A stretch of 55,740 nt of DNA from Welwitschia mirabilis (Eukaryota; Gnetophyta; Gnetopsida; Welwitschiales), in assembly GCA_051453625.1 (NCBI GenBank), contig JBOZIK010000001.1, forward strand, positions 148,776,028 through 148,831,767, in the 5' to 3' direction. Below, piece by piece: positions 10,847 through 23,103 of this stretch (its first letter is position 1; each line of letters opens with the position of its first letter). Both the position numbers and the translations under genes were made by a program. A model generated the notes under the pieces. The model worked only from the letters and a program-made list of their open reading frames with translations, searched no databases and had not been told where the DNA came from.

Positions 10847-13480
10847 CCATCTATTCATGTGCAGAAACCATTGCAACAAGCAATTTAGAAAAGAATTAAT
10901 GATTACATGTAGCTAGGTCTTATTTACATTTTTTTTTTAAGTATTGCATGAATAGAATTGTAAAAGGACCATGTGTATCCTTGATACTTAAGCATGTTCC
11001 AGAAAGTTTATTATTTCAACTTATAATTAACAATGGTATAGCGATTTTATAATTTACTCAAACAATGTGTTCATTTAAGTTTATGTAGAAATTAATTTAT
11101 TTCTTTTATAAATTATCACTAAAGTGTTAAACTTTTAAACATACCTTAATATAGTAAGTTAGAGAAATAAATTATGAACAATATTATGCATATGTCTTAT
11201 AATGTTAATCAATAACTTACATTGTGAGTTAATGTAATTAGAAATTCTAGACTAAGGTTAAAATTATTTATGACTTTTTTAGAAGTATTTTCAACTTTAA
11301 TGTTAGTTAAAGTGATTAAGTTACTTAGTTATAAAGCAAAAATTCTTGAGTTTAAATCTCTAGTTTCTAAATTTGATACTCTATTTTTTTTAATTTCTTA
11401 TAACCTCATCCTGAGTATCTTTCATAGAACATAAGATCTATTTAAAATCATATGTGCCTATCATGGTCTACCAATGTATGTCATATAGGTTAAATAGTGG
11501 ATAATGTTTCATCTTAATTTGATCGTGAGTCGATTTCATGAAAATCAACCATACTTCCCTTTTCTTTCATTTACATTATCTAAGATCTACTCTGGCACTA
11601 CCTTTATTAATAGTTGCATTGTATGTCCATCCTTCTCTATCAACAACAATATTTTATGATGTTCCTTTGCACTAATCCCTCTTGGCTTCTAGCTACTTGT
11701 GCATATCCTCTCTTTGTTTTGTGTTACCTTCATTACTCCAAGCTATGGAATGCCCTTTGTTAACTAATGCTATTTCTCCCTAACTCCCGTGGCATTTTTC
11801 TTTGACCAAGGGTTTTTTCTCCTTCATGTGTTTTCTATTTCTCCTACAACTCTATATGTCATGAATAGCTATCTCCTTCCACTTGCTCTCCTCTTTGGTC
11901 ACAGATCCATACATCCTTTTGTGTAGTTTTCCTTTTTCCATTGACATCCTTCTTTCTCCATGATGCAGTGCTTAAGAGGCTGCAAGCTCTTCCCTCTAGT
12001 GAGTTTCTTCTTCTGAGTAAAGATCTTGTCACTTCTCTTTAAACTCTCTGATATCCTTGCACTTCTTCTTCTTTTGTGCTCAACTCATGTTGCTATATTC
12101 ATCTCCTTAGTGCACTATTAAAATTCATTGCATTTATTATAAATAATTGGGTATTACTAAATCCTCAAAAAAATTCTTAGCATCTAGTAAAACCATTGTC
12201 AAGGAGGGCTTTTGTTTTCATCTCTTCACTATGTTTTCCCTCACCTATTACCCTTAACTCATGTTGCCTATGTGAACGCTAGCAGATCACCTTCTCCATC
12301 TCTTTTAATAATCTTCATTATGCCCTAAGAATTAGAAATGAAATACTTTTCTCTCCCATTGAAAAGCATCCTCCCCATCAACAGTCTAATTCTTATTTTT
12401 AGTTCCTGTATTTTATTTTATTTATGAATATCTTACTTTTCATTCTCTCTGATGTTCTTATCCTCTTGTGTTCTTCCTCTATCCTTCTCATGCATGTATT
12501 TCACATCTGGATGTGATCTCCTTGTCATCCCTACACTTCCTGATTTATTCTTACTTTTTCCTCTACTTTGTACATCTTCCAGCATTACAATGCAAATTTG
12601 ATGTACCATCTTCATTGATCAATGCCCAATGTCATCTCAATAATCCATTTTAATTCATAGACCACTAATGACTTATCTCCCTTTTCCACAAATGTCACAT
12701 CATAATAAACCTTAATAAAGGATCATTTAGTACTTGTTTCAACTTCTTGTGGTATCTCAACTAACTATTTCACTTATGTTAAGTATGGAAATTAATAGGT
12801 TATGGGTTTAATTCCAATGGGAGCAATTATGGTATTTAACTTTTATTTAGCCAAATGATAATAAAAGTTCTTACTTTAAATTAAGTGAAGGTTGTATAGA
12901 CTTATATTAATGGTTAAATTATTAAGTTAAATATATGTTCACGTAATTCCTAGACTATAAGTTTAATATTTCTAGCTAACCTAACCTAAATAATGTTTAA
13001 AGTATTTACTATTTAACTAGAAGATTATATATTAATAAATTATGAACATAAATATTACCATCAGGAGAAAAACAATTAAATACATCATACCCTTTTGTAT
13101 ACTTTTAAGATATGTGTGCTTAATGTAATATATTACTCTTTGCCAGTGTATTAGGCAAAGTTAAAGTTAGAACAATATAATTATCTTAACTATAGAATTT
13201 TCTAATTTATATTTAAAACAATGTTGAGTCTATCCACATTCTATCAAATGCATTAATTAGCAATTGATAAGGTGACAAACTTTAGTAAACATTACACTTA
13301 AAACTTTGACATGACTTAGATAACTCTTTGACATCCCACTGTAGTATAAAGCTAATTCTATAACACCATGATCTCACAAACTAATCTTTATGAATCCATT
13401 AGATATTGGATGTGAGTGTTACATATAACTTCATATTAATTTTAAATGATAATCCTATCATAAAAAATTCTTCATAAGGA
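10847..13480. other. unassigned, pyrimidine-rich on the plus strand in its centre
   Basis: I recognise no protein domain or clear repeat. The stretch 11560-12640 is markedly C/T-rich on the plus strand. Its minus-strand translation is hydrophilic and Lys/Glu/Arg-rich with many stops (for example 12433-12615), which could be a decayed gag-like or untranslated leader region. The short plus-strand ORF at 12468 is the antisense of the same stretch. The expected 5' LTR and gag of the Athila-like pol to the right should lie here, but I could not find them. Confidence 0.4.
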
Positions 13481-14280
13481 TACAAAGGGAAAAAACCATC
13501 TACTTCTTAGCTTTATAGGTTAAGCATTAATCCTACCTATGATGAATAGTTAAAATCCTCGATGAAAGAGGTAAACATTAACTTACCTTTTTGAAAAATA
13601 TTGTAAGAAAATCCTAAGTATGCTAAGTTGTAAAAAGACCTAGTTAAAATAAGGCAAAAATATTCCATCCCTAGTAAGGTCATTCTTACATAATCCATTA
13701 CAAACTTAATCATGCAAAAGTATCCTAAATTAAAAGATCCTAGGGAAAAAAATACTGAGTGTTAATTTGGAAGAGAATAAGAGAATTATAAAAGCCTTAA
13801 CTAACATAAGAACAAGTGTAAACATCATGTAACTTCACATATGTAAAAGACTTAGATTGGAAAATATAGAGGAATCTACATGAATCATCTTAGAATTGGC
13901 TGATACTTCAATCACGAAATTCTTGGGAATTATCAAAGATCTAGTTTTTGAAATAAAATAAGCCTTCTACCCATAGATGTAATTATTATTAAAGTAAAAC
14001 CTAATGGAGATTATCAACTACTTTTAGGAAGAGCCTTTTGTGTAACTACTTACTGTATCATTGACACATGGACTAGAATGATGGAATGTCACATAGGTAC
14101 CAAGAAATTTAACATTAGAGTTTTTGGTATTACTAAGCAAAAGCAAGACCTTAGTGAAACTTAGAAGAAAAGCATAAACCAACTTTATTTTTATAACATC
14201 ATCCAATCAATAAAATATTAATAATGCTACATGAATCAATCTTGTATAAAGACCCAGCTAAAATACACTGTCTTGATTAT
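13480..14280 (+). pseudogene. Athila/Tat-like aspartic protease region
   Basis: KYPKLKDP (near 13710-13740) matches the KLPPKLKDPGSF block that precedes the protease in Athila/Tat gag-pol. LADTSITKFLGIIKDLVFEI (near 13896-13955) matches LADRSIKYPxGIVEDVLVKV. LLLGRAFCVTT (near 14020) matches ILGRPFLAT. The order and spacing are those of the Ty3/gypsy Athila/Tat protease. Stops interrupt the frame. The minus-strand ORF at 14024-14206 is an antisense shadow. Confidence 0.75.
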
Positions 14281-14594
14281 GAGGATGAATGTTTTTTAAT
14301 TGGGAAGAAGTATAACATGTGATTTTAGTGGGAAATCTTTTTAAGCAATGTCATCTACTTTCATTTTCCAAATGACAATATGAGATGATAAGTAATGATA
14401 AGAACACAACAATAGAAACTGAAAATAGTTACCCAAAGGTTTGAAATACATTCTTTTATCTAATAATCTAAAGAAACCTTTGGTGATAAGTGAACTCCTT
14501 CCAACTCAATAAGAATTCAACTTAGTCTCACTTTTAACTTCTAAGAAAAATTCTTTTACTTAAACCCATAAGAATTTAGCTATCATTTCTCCTT

Positions 14595-16829
14595 TCATAG
14601 TTCTACATAAAATTGACCTTAAAGATAATACTAAACTACTCGAAAAACCCTAATGAAGGCTTAATCTAGCCCTTAAGTAAGTAGTAAAATATGAAATTAT
14701 TAAACTTATGGATGCTGCGATTATCTATGCTATATTTGATAGTAAGTTGATTATCCCTTTAGTAGTAGTTACTAAAAGGGTGAAACATGATGAATGTGCA
14801 TTAACTTTAGAAAACTTAATAAGGTCATTAAGAAGTACTATTACACTTAATTCTTTCTTGATCAAGTNNNNNNNNNNACTTGATATAATATAAGGGCATG
14901 CCTACCACTATTTTCTTGATGGGTATAATACTTATAATTAGATTTTCATAGATAGTAAGAAATAGATAAGACAACATTTACTTCTCCCTTTGTAACCTTT
15001 TCTTTTAAAATAATGTTTTTTGGATTTTGCAATGTTCCTAAGACTTTTTAAAGAGCAATGATGGATATCATTTCTGATATGATAGAGGAATATATTAAAA
15101 TATTTATGGATGACTTCTTAATCTATGATGAAAATTTTAAATAAATTATAATAAGCTTAAAGAAATTCTTAAATAGATGTATATAAAGTTGCCTACAATT
15201 GAGATGGAAAAAGAGTTTTTTTTCTTATAAACAATGGAGTTGTTTAAGGTAACCACATTTTTAGTGAGGGAATTAGGATTAATTCTACAAATTTTGGTAT
15301 TATTAGAAACCTTAACCCTTCAACTAATATCAAATACATTATATATTTTGTTAGTTATGATAGTTTCTATTTCCAATCTATTTAAGATTATACCAAGGTT
15401 TGCAAAACCATTCACTTATTACTTAGAAAAAAAGGCTAAATTTGACTAGAATAACTCATTTCAACTTGCATTTGAAACATGTAAAGATAAAATTTATTAT
15501 GAACCTATTATAATGGGACCTAATTAGACTCAATATTCTAAACTTATGTGTGATGTAGTAATATTGTTTTTGGATGGGGTATTTGATTCAAAATGTGAAA
15601 AAGGACTTAAAGTCATATCTTACCTTAGTAAAACTTTGTCTAAGATCCAATCTAATTATATTAACACTAAAAAAAATGCTTATCATTATTTTTTGCCTTG
15701 ATTATCATAGAAACTATTTTCTTTTCTTATATATCAATGTTTACCCAGATCATGTAGCCATACATTACCTTATGGCTAAGATAGATTATAGTATCTGACT
15801 TATCATATGTATCCTTCTCATGCAAGAATTTAATATTATCATTATTGATAAGGCTAGGAAACATAATAGTATTGTGAATCACTTATCTTGACTCTCTTGT
15901 TCTCTCTATGAACTTCCAATTACTGATTCCTTTCTTGATGAATACCTATTTACTGTTAAACAACTATGTACCATCTCTTCTACTCATCTTATTTTTTGGT
16001 ATGTTGTAAAATATTGTATTATTATAAAAACACCTTAGAATTAGAACCATAACTAATGGAAATATTTTCTCCATAGGATTGGTGATTATGAGTGGAATGC
16101 ATCCCATCTTTATCATAGATGAAAAGACCAAATCATGCATAAATGTATGCCTAAATAAGAAAAGCTAGACATCCTTAACCCTTATTATTATGGAGTATGT
16201 GGTAGATACTTTAGTGACCAAAAGGACTGTAATGAAAATTTTTCACTTTGCTTTTGATTGGCCTATCATTTTTAAAGATTCTTTTAACTTTAATAGAATG
16301 TGTAATGCTTATAAACATTATGGTAGCCGAAGATTCTCTTAAGATATGCCATTTAAATCTATTCTTAAATGTGAATATTTTGAGTATTAGAGAATTGACT
16401 TTATAAGACCTATCAAACCATCTTTGATAAGAAAAATTACATCTTAGTAGCTATTAATTATGTTATCAAGTCATTTGAAGCTATTTCTATTGTCCTCAAA
16501 CTATCTATAATTTTATGTAAACTTCTATCTTTTAGCATTCATTTTCCTAGAATTATAATTAGTGATTAAAAAACTTATTTTATCAATTATCTTTTTTAAA
16601 AACTTCTTTTATCCATTAGAATTAAACATAAAATTGCTTATTTTTATCATCTCAATTTAATGGCTAAGATAAAAATGCTAATAGGAGAATTAAGAAGATG
16701 CTTTAAAAATTAGTGTTTATAAATAAGAAAACTTGGGATTCTAAACTTAATGATTTTCTTTGGACTTATCATATACTTGGCTTTTAACCTTACAAACTTA
16801 TGTATGGAAAAGTTTATATCTTATTAATT
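14595..16829 (+). pseudogene. Athila/Tat-like RT-RNase H-integrase, cut by a LINE
   Basis: RT starts with VVKYEIIKLMDAAIIYAI (about 14690), followed by HYFLDGYNTYN (14900-14930) and an intact active site FMDDFLIYDENF (FMDD at 15103-15114). RNase H contains LLMQEFNIIIIDKARKHNSI (near 15818). Integrase has the CGRYFSDQK block (near 16200), the core region ILVAINYVIKS (near 16440) and LMYGKVYILLIEI (16800-16828). The reading ends abruptly in a T9 run at the LINE junction. A 10-N gap lies inside RT. Many stops are present. The lineage call is good, but I cannot separate Athila from Tat on these motifs alone. Confidence 0.8.
14868..14877. other. 10-N gap inside RT
   Basis: Exactly 10 N. Removing the N leaves the RT frame continuous across the FLDQ-x-LD motif, so the gap probably represents no missing sequence. 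The flanks ATCAAGT and ACTTGAT are reverse complements of each other. Confidence 0.95.
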
Positions 16830-17499
16830 GAAATTTTTTTTTGAAATAAAAATTAAAAGTTTCATTACTTAAGGAAAATAAACTATAGACTCATACATAA
16901 GAATATAAAAAAGTATACTTAATACAAGTAAGAAAAAAGATGTAATACTTAAGTGGTAACATTTGGAATTGCATCACTAGCAATTATATCTAGGTGTGTA
17001 ATTGTTAGTATTGATAGTCTACTAGATAAAGTCTTTATGCTAAGGTTAAGTAAGGATTTATTGATTCAGTCATCTCTGCCCTTGTTATTTCTCTCCCTTA
17101 GATTTAGGACCTGCGTTGTAACTTATAGAGCTCTCCTAATCACCATCTTGAGAAAATCAATTAAACTAAAGGTTTTAATCTATCTCTCCCCTACTTTCAA
17201 AGTTGGGCATGCCATATGCAAGGTAAGTAATAATCCTATCTGAACTAGCCTGATTGTAGTCTAGATGTGGACTTGATTGGGAAGGATGCATTACCTAGAA
17301 ATAATGGAGCCTTAATAGACTCATAATCTATTATCTAATATTGAGATAGATATAGCTTATTAAGTTCCTAATAAATCATTTAGAATGAAACTAGAAAATA
17401 AAGCTATAATATAGTCAATTTCTTCTACTCAGGAATTGAGGGCAGATGTCCATTTTCTAACATAACTATGATTCTTCTAGGTGTTTTTCATCCTCTGTA

Positions 17500-20400
17500 T
17501 AGAAGAACGTTTGATCTTTAACTAGGCTTGAATATTCTTGACTAAAACTTAATGCTTGAAATATATTTTCCTAAATATTTTTATGTTTCTACTTTGCCAA
17601 ATAAATAGATGCTAGCTATGATCAGAGATTTAATGATGTAGTATTGAGTAGATCAAGTCATGAAGTTATGATTTATCTAATGCATCAATTCTATCCATTT
17701 GGTTAAAGGAGGTTGTATTTGGACTATATTCAATATGATTTTAAGAATATTAAAATAGGGGTAATCGTAAAAAATATAATATCTTGTTTCTTTGGCCAAG
17801 CAATAGAAAACAAAACTGGGGTTAGTTTGGATACTGAATTTGATTAACCTATCTCTAGTAGTGAGTCTGTTATTATAGGATAGATATGAAATGAAGAAGT
17901 ACTTAGGAGTGACATACCTATTCCAAATAAGGGAGTACTAATCAACTTTGGATGCCTAACCACACAGCCATGAATAGGTGGAAGAAGTAAAGAAAGGCGC
18001 TCCAGCAGCTTTCTAGTGTGAGGTTTCTATTGTAGAATGAATGCAAATCCTTACCTAAGGTCTAACTTTTATGACTTTTTCTTATAATCTAGGATGTGCT
18101 ATGATTCATCTAAAATTACCAAATGCTTGTGTTTTTAAAGTAATAGTCATGAAATCATTTGATTCACAAGTTGTCTTTTTTGAGTGTCAAGTCCTACAAT
18201 TATGTCAAAATTAATGCTTTATTAATTAACATAAAGTCAATTAAGCCCATGTCTTCTACTATTTTTGGTTTCATTAAGATGTACCATGCCATAGGGGCTT
18301 TCTTGATTTGATCAATACAACTAGTTCATAGGAATTTCCTCCATAAAGAGTTAATTTTGCTAATTGTTTTTTAGAACGAATAAAGACCCTGCACTAGAAA
18401 GAGGTTAGGCTTTAAAGCACAACCTTTATTAAGACTAGTATTCTTACATATGAGAGAAATTTAGTGGTCTAAGACCTTACTCTCTCTGTTATTATCATGA
18501 TTATAGAGAGATATTCCATGATGGATAGCTTCTTGGAGTTGAAAGACATTCTAAGATATCTAACAGGGAGGATACATTCTGAAAACCCTAGGACATGGAG
18601 GAATTAATATTTTTGACCTTAAGAGATACCTCTGAAAAAGGCCTAAATTTTAAAAAAGGTTTGCCTTGAGATCTAAGACCTAAGATAAGTTCTTTATAGT
18701 TAGTTTTAGCTATCTAATGAAAGTTTCGTCTACTCTACAAAATAAGAATAGGTTATTTGCATAACATAGGTGTGAAATTATTAGCCCTTGACATTTTTGA
18801 TGAAAGTGAAACTAGGTGTTCTCAGCCATTTTCTTAAACAAGTATTCTACAACCAATAATAAAAGGTATGAAGAAAATGGATCTCCTTGCTTTAATTCTC
18901 TTTTCCCTAAAAAGTATCCTGTTAATTTACCATTTGCTAGAATTAAGATGTATGAGGTAGAGATACATGCTAAAATCCATTCAATAACTCTAAAAAAATC
19001 CTAGCACTTTTAGAATCTATTTGAAAAAATGCCATGACATTTAATCATAGGCTTTTTTCAAGTCTACCTTCAGTGCACATCTTGGGCTTATATGCTTCCT
19101 TCCATAATGCTCGATAAGCTCTTGAGTTGGTAGAATATTATAAATAATGCTTCTATGAGGCATATAGACATCTTAGCTATCTCCCACCATATTAGCAATG
19201 ACACCCTTAATTCTCTGATATATGATGTTAGAAATAACCTTGTAAATGATGTTACAACAAGCTATTAATCTAAAATCTGAAGCTATATTAGGACATGCAA
19301 CTTTAGGGATTAATACTATAGCTACAGAGTTGATTTCTTTAGGCATGTAAAAATCATAAAAAAAGTTTTTAATAGTCTTATATATGTCTTCGCCATTATA
19401 TTCCATGAAATCTTATAGAATTTTTCTATACCATCAAGGCTAGGAGATTTATCATTATCCATCATAAAGAAGGCATTCTTGATTTCTTCGAAGGATATTG
19501 GTCTGCATAATTCAATGCACTGATTTTCACTAATTTTAAGGCCCTCATTTAAAATTACATGATCTGAATTAGCAGTGATCCCCTTTGTTCCAGACAAGTT
19601 TTAAAAGAATGAAGCAAGTTCAAGTTTCATGTCATTAAGCTAATTAAGTAGTTGACAATTATCAATTTGGATGGGTCTAATCAAGGACACATGCTTTATT
19701 TTTTTAATGTAGGCATGAAAAAAAGCTATGTCTAATCACCTTCTTATTCTTAATTGATCTTAACTCTTTTCTTATTGAAGAGGAACTATTTATTAAGGAG
19801 TTTCCTATATTGAGAAATGAAGTGCCTTTCCTTCTTAAGTGAGACTGCATCCTCAAGAGAGTTTTCTAGGTGATATTGAATAGTTAAGAGTTTTGATCTT
19901 GCACTCTTCACTCTTTGATTAATCCCTTAGTAAAGTGGTTAAACTTTTTCTTCAACCTCTATTTGATGCGTTTACATTTGTTTGGATGTCAACCAAGGAA
20001 TTTCTTATAGGATGAACCTCTAATTTGCCTAAACAATACTAAAAAAATCATATACTTCACATCAAAAGTTACAAAATCTAAAAGGTGGGTTTAGATTGAT
20101 GCTTTCATTATAGTTTAAAATTATTAAAGAGTGATTAAACAATCCTAAGACTAGAAATTTGGCATATGAGTGGGGATAGAAATCAATCCCATGATCATTT
20201 ATCAAGGCTCTAATCAATTTGCATTGAATTCTATCTTTATTTTAGTGTCTATCAGACCAAGTGTAAAGGTATCCTACACTTTTTAAATCAACTAAAAAAT
20301 AGTTTTAAAATAGGTTTTATAGCTCCTTAATATCTCTGATACCTACTGGACTATCATTTATCTTTTCTTGAGTGTTTACTATATACTTAAAATCACCTAA

Positions 20401-20809
20401 TAGTTCCAAAGATGGTGTGTTGATTTAGCTATGTTGTTTATCTCATTTCATAATAATTGCCTCTCTCTGGCAGTATTAAGACTATAAATAAAAGACAGAC
20501 ATAGAACTCTATCATTAAACTTTGCTTCATAATGAATAATCTCAAGGAAGGAGAAAATTATTATAACAATTACTATTGAAGAATTCCATAAAATCTAAAT
20601 TATTCCATTGAACAATGGGAAGAAACTATGGGCATACCTCTAGTTGAAGTTTGGCATGCCATTACTTACTATCATCTATACTTTCTCCATCTAGATCTTT
20701 ATTTCTATGACTCCAAAAATGTAAGGCTTTAGTTCAAAAATTATTACTTTATTCCTTGCTATTTATTAGGAACATTTAGGCCCCTTATGTTTTAGCATGT
20801 GATTTTCAT
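17500..20809 (-). pseudogene. LINE ORF2: endonuclease, reverse transcriptase, zf-RVT
   Basis: The likely start is the ATG at 20807-20809: MKITC-x-NIRGLN-x-PNK matches the L1 endonuclease start MKILSWNVRGLN, with Trp turned into a stop. RT N-terminal blocks are clear in 19173-19597: SFEEIKNAFFMMDNDKSPS, then VAIVLIPKV, DFRLIACCNIIYKVISNII. The active site is YANN (18753-18764) in HLCYANNLFLFCR, where active elements have ADD. The C-terminal zf-RVT region (about 17520-17960) reads NRLTTRDRLIKF, with the Cys ligands replaced. Multiple stops make it dead. The plus-strand ORFs at 16953 and 18816 are antisense shadows of this element. Confidence 0.85.
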
Positions 20810-21259
20810 TATCTAGGGTTGCTATCCACAAATAATTTATCAAACCACTTCTTATCTTTCTTTAAACTAAAGGTATGTTTTTGTTTTTTTGGTTTGCTGA
20901 TTTCTATAGGAATATAAAACCTCCTAGGTTCTAATCTATATTCAAAGTGTTATAGGGATTGAAATCTAAGTAATATACTTAATGCTAGGTAGCATTTATC
21001 TTAGAATGATCCTACTTATTTGAACTTGTTGGATAATTGTTATCTTTACTTTTAACTATAATTAAGGGCATATCCTCTTTTGAAGATATTATGGGACTGT
21101 CTTTGGGCTATGCCTCTTTTGACTGAGAATGTCAGGAAGCTTGTTCTTTTATTGGTCCATTATAATCCTTTTTCTCTATCTGACAATTCATCCCATGAAA
21201 GTCTAGTGATTTTGCTTTATTACTTTACTGAGTTTGACCTGCTTGCTTCTACTAACTAT

Positions 21260-22000
21260 AACTAGTTTTTAGATGTGGGCTAGATTTCTCTTGTAGTGCT
21301 TTATCTTATGATAAATGCACCTATAGTAAGTGCATTTTGCTAGAGTCCCTTCATACTTGATTTTTTTCCTCTAGTATTTCACATTTATGATCCTTTATAG
21401 TGATAGAAGAATGTAAATCAAAGTCAAGGGAAATTTCCATGAAAAAACTAGTGTAGCTAAGTCATCCTTGATTCATGATGATGCCATTTGTATAGATTAA
21501 TGTTTCAATCACATTGATGATTTTGGAGATAACCTTCATGGACTAAAGATGTAGATTGAGGTAAGGGAGGTTCGTCCAAATTGAAAACTTGGAGATTTTT
21601 TTAGTATCAAGGACTATTACAAGTAACCATGGATTTAATATTAGTGATTTGTTATCAAACAGCCATGGGCCTTTATCCAATATGTGCTTCATCACTCAAA
21701 AGTTTGGAATTTGAAGATAAAAATCCCCTTTTTGATTTAAGACACTGATAGTATAAAGTTATCCCCCCATTAATTATGCATGTAGTTTTAAACCCTCAAG
21801 ACATGGGGTTTCAGGCCATATACAAATCCCATTAGAGAGTTCTTCCATCTAGAAATCCCTAAATTCCATTCTTGTTCATCTATTGTAACCTAGATCATTT
21901 AATATTGCTATAGAATAAAATCTAGCTTTAGCCCTGAGTTTTTTGTTCTTTGATACAATATCTACCTAATATTTTGTGTGTTTTTCATTATTTGACAACA
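21260..22000 (-). pseudogene. LINE ORF1: DUF4283 and degenerate CCHC
   Basis: The minus-strand translation shows a DUF4283-like pattern: FDNKSLILKPWLLVI, then KISKFSIWTNLPYLNL and VIETLIYTNGI. This is followed by YEGTLAKCTYYRCIYHKIKH (about 21298-21346), the zf-CCHC that ends plant LINE ORF1 proteins, with two Cys ligands replaced by Tyr. In an active element ORF1 binds the RNA. Its position directly upstream of ORF2 supports the call. The plus-strand ORF at 21080 is an antisense shadow. Confidence 0.7.
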
Positions 22001-22049
22001 CTGGATCCTTCTCAAATGAGGCTATTAAATTAGAAAAGACCTAAATGGT

Positions 22050-23047
22050 GCACAGTGGAATAGAATTATATACATCATAGGGTAGTAAAAAGGCTGCATA
22101 TGCGAGTTGCTTTTACTTAGTTCCACTCAATTTAGTCTTTAGAAAACACATACCAATTGATATTTGTTATAACTATTATTAATCAATATATTAACTTAAT
22201 CTTGTAAACTTAGAAAAAAATTCTTAAGACTTAATTAGTCCAACTTGATCATTTAAATAAAAAATGTAGTTATTCTATACATTTTTAACTTATTTATAAA
22301 ATCCAAGCTAACTTTAAACATGATTTAGAAAAAAATAACCCATAAATAATTTGAACCACATTAACTAGTCCTCTGATACAATATCCAAATGGTTATATCC
22401 TTATTCTAATGAAAGAGTAAATCTTAATGGCTAAGTTAAAATCTTTGATCCAAACACTAGGAGTTTAAAAAATGTTAAGGAATAAAGGTTGCAAATATGT
22501 GAATCATTGAAATCTTAAATATGATAAAATCACTTGTCTTGGAAGCCCTCCTCTATGATGAGGACTTTTCACTTGCCACTATCTAAATTCTTCCTTAGCT
22601 AGTTCTTTTGGTGAATGTCATGCTATACTTAAACATCTTTAATGTATGTTTTATATTAATTTATAAATTTACCTTTACTAGTAATATTTTATTTAGGTAT
22701 TTTTAGATGATAGGATTAGATTCATCAAATATTAAGACATCTATATGTTTATAAACTTTATTTTTAAGGAAGGTACCTTATTTTCTTTATTTTCTCTTAA
22801 TGGTATGAGTTTTTAGTTATTTAGGTGTGTTCTTTCTTGTTTCGTATCTCTTTACTATGCTCTCATCATTAGGATTACTTGGCCATGTGGGATATTTCAC
22901 TTCTATATAAAATTAAAAATACAAAAGAAAAAAAAACACAAGGGCGAAGGACGGGGGGTGCGTGGGGATTGGGGAAGGAAGAGGGAGAAGAGAGAGGGGG
23001 GGAAGGGGGTGGGGTATGGGAAAGGGGGGGAGGGGAAGGGAGAGGGG

Positions 23048-23103
<56 letters not shown>

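Larger units (their letters stand above)
16830..22050 (-). mobile_element. L1-type LINE (plant non-LTR retrotransposon), near full length
   Basis: Minus-strand order is ORF1 (DUF4283 and CCHC), endonuclease, RT, then the zinc-binding RT-associated C-terminus, the standard plant L1 layout over about 5 kb. At the low-coordinate end the plus strand has a run of T at 16829-16837, the complement of a 3' poly(A) tail. That run directly interrupts Athila-like integrase coding sequence, so the LINE inserted there after the gypsy element. The 5' end near 22050 is approximate, and I did not find the target-site duplication. Confidence 0.75.

Noticed and set aside
16953-17243. 96-aa plus-strand ORF
   Set aside because: No recognised domain, and it is antisense to the 3' part of the LINE.
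21280-21292. TCTCTTGTAGTG, resembling a CACTA terminus
   Set aside because: It lies inside LINE ORF1 coding sequence, which continues on both sides.
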